From NCBI GenBank assembly GCA_030049565.1, contig JASIKQ010000066.1, positions 1 through 6,450 of the forward strand: a stretch of DNA of 6,450 nucleotides, given 5' to 3'. Positions 1 through 4,737 of this stretch are shown here, piece after piece. The position numbers were made by a program, and so were the translations under genes. The DNA is from Candidatus Sulfotelmatobacter sp. GTDB lineage: Bacteria > Acidobacteriota > Terriglobia > Terriglobales > Acidobacteriaceae. The notes beneath the pieces are model-generated. The model saw nothing but the letters and a program-made list of their open reading frames with translations. It ran no database searches and was not told the origin of the DNA. Position 1 is the stretch's first letter; each line of letters starts with the position of its first letter.

Positions 1-2366
1 AACGGCTCGGCCTGATCTGGATGGCCCTCGTCGAGGGCCAGGTCGGCGAGTTCCACTTGAGTTTCGGCAACCGAGTACGCCTCGTTAGCTTTCTTCCCGA
101 TCTCGAGCGCAGCTTCATATTGCTGCCGCGCTCCGGCGGAATTTCCCTCAGATCTCAGCACGTCTCCGAGGACGTTCATTTCTACGATCAGGTATTGATA
201 GCCTCCCTGTTGCGCGCGTTGAGCATCGACGGCTTGCTGAGCCAGCTTGTGAGCCTCCTCTACCCAACCCTCGGTCAACTTCAAGTCCGCAAGTCGACAC
301 CATGGATAAGTAGGCTGCTGATCCACTTCGACCTCGATTTCAATCGTTTCGCGATAAAGCTTTTCCGCCGCTGGCAGTTTTCCGCGAAGGTAGAGAATAT
401 CCGCAATGTTGACGATGGTTGCGGCCGTGCTGTGTTTGTCTCCCGCTTGTTCGAAATGAAACTTAGCCTGGCGATACAACTCTTCGCCGCGATCGAGATT
501 CCCAATGTTGGTAAAACCAATCGCCATGTTGTTCAGGACCTGGCCGGTCTTTTCATGTTCGCCTAGTTGCTGAAGAATCTTCAGCGCTCTCTGGTAAGTC
601 GAGATGGCCTGGTCCAAGTGACCGAGCGTTCCTTGGAGATCTGCCAATAGCCGCACGGCGTCAGCTGCTGCCAGCCGATTCCCCGCCGCCCAGAACAGGT
701 TGTAGGCATCCTCGCAAGCCGGCACGGCTTGTTCGGGATGGTCGCTGTAATTCAGATCCATACATTCCAGCTTTTCGGCTTGGGCATAAAGCAATTTTTC
801 CCCGTGTGCCTGGGCCTTGCGCATCGCACTTCGCTCCAACGCGAGGGCAGCTGGAAGATTTTTCGGGATCCCTGCCTCCTCCAGGTCGATACGAGGATCG
901 TCGGAAGCCGGCGGCGGCAAGCGCCGCAACTGGGCAACCGTTTGCAGTGCCTGGCTGTCGTGACCTGCGGCTTTCTGTGCCGCTGCCAACTGCAATCCGT
1001 ACTCGACATCGTCTGGGAATAACTCAAACAGGGCACGGTACGTGGAAGCGGCTTTTTCGTGGTCTGGCAGACTCTCGTAATAATCCCCTTCGACTTGCAT
1101 ACGCTCGGTGCGCGGCAAATCGATGGAAAGATCGAGCGCCTTCTTTGCTTCTTCCTTTTTCTTTTGCTCGTAGCCCAACTGAGCCCAGGCGCGGGCGAGC
1201 ATCAGATGTGCGAGCGAAAACTTCGGATCCGCTTTAACCGCCTGCGCCAGCAAATCTTTTGCCGCCAAAACGTCGAATTCGCGCAATTTGGTGACTCCCA
1301 GCGCATAAAAGCGCGCGCCATCGCGGTCCAGAGGCAAAGAAGCGAGCACGCCCGCCTGCTCAGTGTTTTTGATCTCTGGAACCCCTAGCCGCTGGCGCAG
1401 CTGTGCGCCGATTTCCACCGTGAACTGAAACAGATCGTTCACGTTGCCCGTCCGTGAAATCTGGGTCAGAACTTCGCCCGTGTGGGCATCCTGCAATCTC
1501 ACGTCGAATCTTAACTGCGAGTGGTCCGCTGATCCCAGCGCCGTGTAGGAGCCGAGTACGAGCACGTCGCTGTTCAAAGCTGTAGCAATGCGAGCCGTAG
1601 TCTCGTGCCCCAGCGTGCTGGACTGCAACCAGGGCGACGAAATTCGGAGATTGGCAACTTCTTCGCCGGAAACCACTCTGAGTTTTTCGCCGGTTGCCAG
1701 TTCCGTGCTCAACATCTCGGCGACGGCTGTGGCGAGCCAATCCTCCTCCGGACGCCCCGAAGCATTGTGGAATCCGAGCACCGCGACCGATTTGCGGATG
1801 GGGATCGATGCGTTGACACTGCCCGGCAACGGCCTCGGCCGCGAAAGATGGCGGAACCAATACGATCCCAACCCGGCTGCCAAAACTACAGCAACGATTG
1901 CAACATAGATGAGGCCCGGTCCTGGTAAACTCCGCCGTTCCGGAGGAACGATGATAACTTCACGCACCAACGGTTCGGACGGTATTGACGGTTCTGGGAT
2001 GGTTTTTTCCTTGACCGGAGCAGGCTCATCCTCGATGGCCACCGGAGCCAGGAAGCGATATCCCCTCTTCGGAAGGGTCTCGATGAAGATGGGATTTTCC
2101 GCGGAATCGCCCAGGGCCGCACGCAAGCGTTTCAGCGCGGCTTTGAGACTGCCGTCGAACTCTACGTAAGTATCTGCCGGCCAGAGTTTTTCGCGTAACT
2201 CTTCGCGAGATACAACCTCACCCGGACGCTCCAGCAGAATTACCAGCAATCGGAACGGCTGATCCTGAACGCGAATGCGCACGCCCTGACGCAAAAGTTC
2301 CCCGCTGGACGGATCCGCCTCGAATAGCCCGAAACGGTAGCGCTTGGGTGGCGCCGGTGCTTGCAT
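1..2366 (-). CDS. Membrane-anchored winged-helix transcriptional regulator with TolB-like and TPR domains (3' end beyond window)
   Basis: This is an open frame of 788 codons that runs off the left edge without a stop. Residues about 9-109 form an OmpR/PhoB-type winged helix: it starts RYRFGLFEAD, contains REELREKLWP and the recognition-helix stretch SLKAALKRLRAALGD, and ends LPKRGYRFLAPV. A Pro/Glu-rich linker leads to one hydrophobic span at about 151-170 (GLIYVAIVAVVLAAGLGSYW). Residues about 190-332 resemble the TolB-like/FlgO-like domain (KSVAVLGF, then DWLATAVAEMLSTELATG). From about 350 to the window edge lie TPR-type helical repeats (for example LNNMAIGFTNIGNLDRGEELY). This order matches the ToxR/CadC-like one-component regulators common in Acidobacteriota: a cytoplasmic DNA-binding head and a probably periplasmic sensor/TPR tail. 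The ATG at 2366 is preceded by AGAGGG, and an in-frame TGA lies upstream at about 2448-2450, so no earlier ATG is possible. Ligand and target are unknown. Control of the divergent neighbour is inference from position. Confidence 0.93.
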   Translation of the reverse strand, partial: MQAPAPPKRYRFGLFEADPSSGELLRQGVRIRVQDQPFRLLVILLERPGEVVSREELREKLWPADTYVEFDGSLKAALKRLRAALGDSAENPIFIETLPKRGYRFLAPVAIEDEPAPVKEKTIPEPSIPSEPLVREVIIVPPERRSLPGPGLIYVAIVAVVLAAGLGSYWFRHLSRPRPLPGSVNASIPIRKSVAVLGFHNASGRPEEDWLATAVAEMLSTELATGEKLRVVSGEEVANLRISSPWLQSSTLGHETTARIATALNSDVLVLGSYTALGSADHSQLRFDVRLQDAHTGEVLTQISRTGNVNDLFQFTVEIGAQLRQRLGVPEIKNTEQAGVLASLPLDRDGARFYALGVTKLREFDVLAAKDLLAQAVKADPKFSLAHLMLARAWAQLGYEQKKKEEAKKALDLSIDLPRTERMQVEGDYYESLPDHEKAASTYRALFELFPDDVEYGLQLAAAQKAAGHDSQALQTVAQLRRLPPPASDDPRIDLEEAGIPKNLPAALALERSAMRKAQAHGEKLLYAQAEKLECMDLNYSDHPEQAVPACEDAYNLFWAAGNRLAAADAVRLLADLQGTLGHLDQAISTYQRALKILQQLGEHEKTGQVLNNMAIGFTNIGNLDRGEELYRQAKFHFEQAGDKHSTAATIVNIADILYLRGKLPAAEKLYRETIEIEVEVDQQPTYPWCRLADLKLTEGWVEEAHKLAQQAVDAQRAQQGGYQYLIVEMNVLGDVLRSEGNSAGARQQYEAALEIGKKANEAYSVAETQVELADLALDEGHPDQAEP

Positions 2367-2370
2367 GCTG

Positions 2371-2376
2371 CCCTCT
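2371..2376 (-). promoter_or_regulatory. Ribosome binding site of the winged-helix/TPR regulator
   Basis: On the minus strand AGAGGG lies four bases before the ATG at 2366. The gap is slightly short, but this is the only purine-rich Shine-Dalgarno-like stretch near the start. It supports the ATG as the initiation codon. Confidence 0.6.
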
Positions 2377-2420
2377 TGCAGCGTGAAATGCCTGGGGAAG
2401 ACTGCCAGACTTGGGCGAGA

Positions 2421-2426
2421 AGTGTA
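2421..2426 (-). promoter_or_regulatory. Candidate extended -10 promoter element for the regulator
   Basis: Read on the minus strand this is TGC followed by TACACT, which fits an extended -10 box (TGn plus a TATAAT-like hexamer). It would give a leader of roughly 48 nt before the ATG at 2366. A possible -35 (GTGACC, four of six matches) sits 19 bp upstream, which is a poor spacing. The assignment is by eye only and rests mainly on the extended -10. Confidence 0.3.
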
Positions 2427-2516
2427 GCACGAAAGCCTCTTTGCCGGTCACCGATTTTTCCAAGCAATTGAAATGCAGGCATTTATCAGGTCACCAAGAC
2501 ATCACGATCTGGTCCT

Positions 2517-2545
2517 TTGACGAATCGAGAAAACTCGCGCACTCT
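2517..2545 (+). promoter_or_regulatory. Weak candidate promoter for the collagen-like gene
   Basis: TTGACG at 2517-2522 matches the sigma-70 -35 consensus at five of six positions. At a 17-bp spacing the -10 position holds only CACTCT, a poor match. If used, the transcript would carry a leader of about 100 nt that includes the small hairpin at 2621-2636. The poor -10 could mean an activator-dependent promoter, which would suit a divergent regulator gene, or simply no promoter here. Confidence 0.2.
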
Positions 2546-2620
2546 GCCGCTCGCGTGGCACCGGACGCGCTGCTCCCAAGCGTTTCTGAGCAAAGCCTCT
2601 CCGGTTCGCTCCGGCACAAA

Positions 2621-2636
2621 TTTTGCAGCAGCAAAA
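2621..2636 (+). repeat. Small inverted repeat in the leader of the collagen-like gene
   Basis: TTTTGC and GCAAAA flank the four-base loop AGCA, giving a perfect 6-bp stem. It ends six bases before the Shine-Dalgarno at 2643. It has no U-tract and is too weak for a terminator. It could be a minor mRNA structure or half of an operator, or it could be chance. Confidence 0.35.
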
Positions 2637-2642
2637 GCTCTC

Positions 2643-2650
2643 AGGAGGAA
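2643..2650 (+). promoter_or_regulatory. Strong Shine-Dalgarno that sets the start of the collagen-like gene
   Basis: AGGAGGAA precedes the ATG at 2654, with five bases between the GGAGG core and the start codon. The same frame stays open upstream to a TTG at 2411. This site, together with the signal peptide that begins exactly at the ATG, shows that 2654 is the real start. Confidence 0.85.
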
Positions 2651-2653
2651 GTT

Positions 2654-4489
2654 ATGCTACTTCGCACCGGAAATGTTTCTGCCTTACGCAGCCTTTGCAT
2701 CGCGGTTGCACTTATCATCACTTCGCTCGCGATGCCGGCCTTTGCTCAGATCACACCGCTCGGCGATTCCTACACCAACACCGCCGATCCCAACACCAAC
2801 TACGGTGCCGCCACCCTGATCTACGTGGATGGCGCCGAAAAGGTCACCTACATCCAATTCAACCTGGGTTCGATTCCCAGCACGGCCACCGTCAGTCAAG
2901 CCACGCTAAAACTTTATGTCAACTCTGTCACTACTGCGGGCAGTTTCAATGTGGATTATGTGAACGGAACGTGGTCGGAGAGCACGATTGACGCCAGCAA
3001 TGCGCCGCCCCTCGGCGCAACCATTGTGTCCGGCATCAGCATTACTACCGCAGATACCAACCAGTACATTCTGATCAACGTGACATCGGCGGTGCAGGCC
3101 TGGCTGAGTGGAAGCGAGCCGAATGATGGCCTTGCGCTGGTGGCCAACAGCACGTTCAACGCGACGTTTGACAGCAAGGAGAGCACGACGACGAGCCATG
3201 CAGCGGAACTGGACATCGTGTTCGCCGGCAATGGAGCGCAAGGGCCGCAGGGACCGGCCGGACCACAGGGCCCGCAGGGCGTGGAGGGAACCACTGGCCC
3301 CGCCGGACCGATAGGCCCCGTCGGCCCTGCAGGTCCTACAGGACCAGCCGGAATCGTGAATATGGGCACATGGTCGCCGAACACGCAGTATGTGATCAAC
3401 GACAGCGTGAGCTATGACGGTTCTTCGTGGATCGCGTTGTTGCCCAATCTCGATTCAGCGCCGAACCCGACAAATCCGAACTGGCAATTGCTGGCCGCGA
3501 AGGGAATCAACAACCAAGGTGCGTGGGTACAGACTGTGCAATACCAAGTCGACGATGCTGTCACGGACGGAGGAGAGTTCTGGCTTGCCGTCGCGCCCAA
3601 CCTCGGGTCACAGCCTTCGCCAGAAAATCCCAACTGGCAGCTCATCGCCGCAACCGGCGCACAGGGTGCAGCGGGACCAGCTGGCCCCACTGGGCCGACG
3701 GGTCCGACTGGCCCCGCGGGCGCGACCGGCCCACAGGGTCCGCAAGGAGCAACGGGCGCGCAAGGTCCTCAGGGTTCACAAGGACCCGCTGGGCCTGCGG
3801 GGCCACAAGGCCCAGGTGGACCGACTGGAGCAACCGGCCCACAGGGACCTGCAGGCCCCGTGGGACCGCAAGGTCCGACTGGCCCGGCAGGCGCTCCCGG
3901 CGGTCTGAATGGGATGCAGCTCTTCACGTCGAACGGAACGTTCACCGTTCCGGCAAACGTCACCGGCGTGATAGCCGAGTTGATCGGCGGCGGGGGCGGC
4001 GGGGCTGGAGGATGCACGTATCTCGGGGAAGGGATCTCGGGCGGCAGCGCGGGCGGGGGCGCCTATACCAAGGCTTTCCTCAACGTCACGCCAGGTGCGA
4101 CCTACTCTATAACTGTGGGTCCGGCTGGGACCGGAGGCTCAACCGCAGGATCCGGTACTGGTGGCGGCACAACATCCTTGCAGGACCCCACGAGCACGAC
4201 GATCGCATTTGCAAACGGTGGCTCCGGCGGCTCCGGTGGGCAAAGCAATTGCCTTTCTGCGAGCGGCGGCGCCGGTGGCAGCAACGCCGGCAACACCGCA
4301 TTGTTTGCGTCCCCAGGGAACAACGGGCAGACCGGAATTGTCGGCGGTCTGGACGTAGCCGGACCAACTGGAGGGAACGGCGTCGCCTTCGTACCAAATG
4401 GAGTTGCCTTCGGACAGGGCGGCTCTGGAGGCGAACCCTCCTCCTCCGGCAGTCCCGGAAGCCCTGGTGCTGTGTTGCTGACTTACTGA
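2654..4489 (+). CDS. Secreted collagen-like mosaic protein: DNRLRE, Gly-X-Y, two CBM5/12-like repeats, Gly-X-Y, glycine-rich C-terminus
   Basis: The product has 611 residues. Residues 1-31 are a Sec signal peptide: LLR near the start, core [13 protein letters not shown], and PAFA before the cut at Q32. Residues about 36-190 match the DNRLRE/CBM96-like beta-sandwich family ([38 protein letters not shown]). Residues 194-233 are 13 uninterrupted Gly-X-Y triplets. Residues 238-282 and 289-333 are two CBM5/12-like repeats with the pattern G-x-W, Tyr, D-x-V, W-x-A, NPNWQL. Residues 335-416 are 27 uninterrupted Gly-X-Y triplets rich in Pro, Thr, Gln and Ala, with no charged residue. Residues about 420-611 are a glycine-rich domain ([20 protein letters not shown], ending [10 protein letters not shown]) like those at the ends of phage tail fibres. 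Collagen-like segments usually trimerise, so an extended surface fibre is the natural inference, with domains for glycan binding. There is no LPXTG, membrane anchor or OmpA-type domain, so attachment to the cell is unexplained. The ligand is unknown. Confidence 0.93.
   Translation: MLLRTGNVSALRSLCIAVALIITSLAMPAFAQITPLGDSYTNTADPNTNYGAATLIYVDGAEKVTYIQFNLGSIPSTATVSQATLKLYVNSVTTAGSFNVDYVNGTWSESTIDASNAPPLGATIVSGISITTADTNQYILINVTSAVQAWLSGSEPNDGLALVANSTFNATFDSKESTTTSHAAELDIVFAGNGAQGPQGPAGPQGPQGVEGTTGPAGPIGPVGPAGPTGPAGIVNMGTWSPNTQYVINDSVSYDGSSWIALLPNLDSAPNPTNPNWQLLAAKGINNQGAWVQTVQYQVDDAVTDGGEFWLAVAPNLGSQPSPENPNWQLIAATGAQGAAGPAGPTGPTGPTGPAGATGPQGPQGATGAQGPQGSQGPAGPAGPQGPGGPTGATGPQGPAGPVGPQGPTGPAGAPGGLNGMQLFTSNGTFTVPANVTGVIAELIGGGGGGAGGCTYLGEGISGGSAGGGAYTKAFLNVTPGATYSITVGPAGTGGSTAGSGTGGGTTSLQDPTSTTIAFANGGSGGSGGQSNCLSASGGAGGSNAGNTALFASPGNNGQTGIVGGLDVAGPTGGNGVAFVPNGVAFGQGGSGGEPSSSGSPGSPGAVLLTY
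3233..3352 (+). repeat. Collagen-like Gly-X-Y block 1 (13 triplets)
   Basis: This encodes residues 194-233 of the fibre protein: [10 protein letters not shown] onward to GPTGPAG. Glycine occupies every third position without a break. It contains GVE, the only charged residue in either collagen block. The block links the DNRLRE head to the CBM-like pair. Confidence 0.9.
3365..3652 (+). repeat. Tandem duplicated CBM5/12-like module
   Basis: Two repeats of about 45 residues sit 51 residues apart, at residues 238-282 and 289-333. Shared positions are G-x-W near the start, Q-Y with D-x-V following, an aromatic followed by A, PNL, and the ending NPNWQL plus A-A. Synonymous and non-synonymous differences are many, so the duplication is old. 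The pattern resembles the chitin-binding CBM5/12 fold, whose exposed aromatics stack on polysaccharide. Substrate specificity cannot be read from the sequence. Confidence 0.75.
3656..3904 (+). repeat. Collagen-like Gly-X-Y block 2 (27 triplets)
   Basis: This encodes residues 335-417. Triplets are mainly [12 protein letters not shown] and GAQ, the composition typical of bacterial and phage collagen-like proteins such as the BclA type. There are no charged residues and no breaks in register. Glycine codons alternate among GGA, GGC, GGG and GGT, so the DNA is much less repetitive than the protein. Confidence 0.92.
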
Positions 4490-4559
4490 GAGGGCACCTT
4501 ACCCGCCGCATTTTCATTGAGGTGGAGAGCCCGCGCCGTCAGTTCTAGAAATGACTTCG

Positions 4560-4600
4560 GGCCGCAAAGGCAGCCCTCCGGTGCGGCTTCCCACGCGGCC
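4560..4600 (+). repeat. GC-rich hairpin downstream of the collagen-like gene
   Basis: GGCCGC at 4560-4565 pairs with GCGGCC at 4595-4600. Inside, GGcAGCC (4569-4575) pairs with GGCTtCC (4585-4591) around a nine-base loop, with one mismatch. It begins 70 bases after the stop codon at 4489. No U-tract follows, so it does not look like a canonical intrinsic terminator. It may help block read-through or protect the mRNA 3' end. Confidence 0.45.
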
Positions 4601-4604
4601 AGAT

Positions 4605-4630
4605 CAGCGGGGAGCCGCGGCTCCCCGCTG
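4605..4630 (+). repeat. Perfect 26-bp palindrome between the two surface-protein genes
   Basis: The arm CAGCGGGGAGCCG (4605-4617) is followed directly by its exact reverse complement (4618-4630). As RNA it would fold into a very stable GC stem with a minimal loop. The next bases are CTTCACTAGA, so a U-tract is absent and a classical rho-independent terminator is unlikely, though a bidirectional stop or mRNA stabiliser remains possible. The other reading is a REP-like intergenic palindrome. It lies only four bases after the preceding hairpin. Confidence 0.75.
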
Positions 4631-4662
4631 CTTCACTAGACAATCGCTAGGCGAAGTAAGAA

Positions 4663-4689
4663 GTGACAAAAGAGTTTCGAGCAGATTCT
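4663..4689 (+). promoter_or_regulatory. Weak candidate promoter for the GloVer-repeat gene
   Basis: GTGACA at 4663-4668 matches the -35 consensus at five of six positions. GATTCT at 4684-4689 is a three-of-six -10 at a short 15-bp spacing. It lies after the hairpin pair and about 50 bases before the start codon, a sensible place for an independent promoter. The call is by eye and weak. Confidence 0.18.
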
Positions 4690-4726
4690 CCACGGGACCT
4701 TTAAGCGCGGGGCGCAAGAAAAGAAC

Positions 4727-4734
4727 AAAGGAGG
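4727..4734 (+). promoter_or_regulatory. Strong Shine-Dalgarno of the GloVer-repeat gene
   Basis: AAAGGAGG ends three bases before the ATG at 4738. It is a near-perfect anti-16S match and fixes the start codon, which is followed by a credible signal peptide. Confidence 0.85.
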
Positions 4735-4737
4735 CCT

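Noticed and set aside
21..566. Plus-strand open frame of 181 codons at the left edge
   Set aside because: It is antisense to the TPR part of the regulator, which has clear domain content through this stretch. Its own translation shows no recognisable domain.
2590..2616. Resemblance to part of a c-di-GMP (GEMM) riboswitch (GCAAAGCC followed by CCGG stems)
   Set aside because: The other conserved half of the aptamer is absent and no matching paired scaffold can be drawn, so the short match is taken as chance.
2411..2653. N-terminal extension of the fibre gene from a TTG at 2411
   Set aside because: The extension has no signal peptide or recognisable domain, and a strong Shine-Dalgarno plus a clean signal peptide begin at the ATG at 2654. 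The extension would also overlap the promoter region of the divergent regulator.
2956..3399. Minus-strand frame with Gly-Pro repeats opposite collagen block 1
   Set aside because: Collagen-type GGN-CCN repeats read as Gly-Pro-rich peptides on the opposite strand too, so the resemblance is a mirror artefact.
3905..4489. Possibility that the glycine-rich end marks a prophage tail-fibre gene
   Set aside because: The protein has a Sec signal peptide and lies next to a bacterial regulator and another exported protein, with no phage structural or lysis gene in view. Only the domain type is shared with phage fibres.
4490..4540. Weak inverted match CACCT/AGGTG just after the fibre stop codon as a terminator
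   Set aside because: The stem is five base pairs with a loop of about 24 bases and no U-tract, so it cannot be supported as a terminator.
3427..4548. Plus-strand open frame of 373 codons in another frame of the fibre gene
   Set aside because: The Arg/Trp-rich translation is the usual frame-shifted shadow of Gly/Pro-rich collagen coding DNA. It has no ribosome site, and the real frame has a signal peptide and domains.
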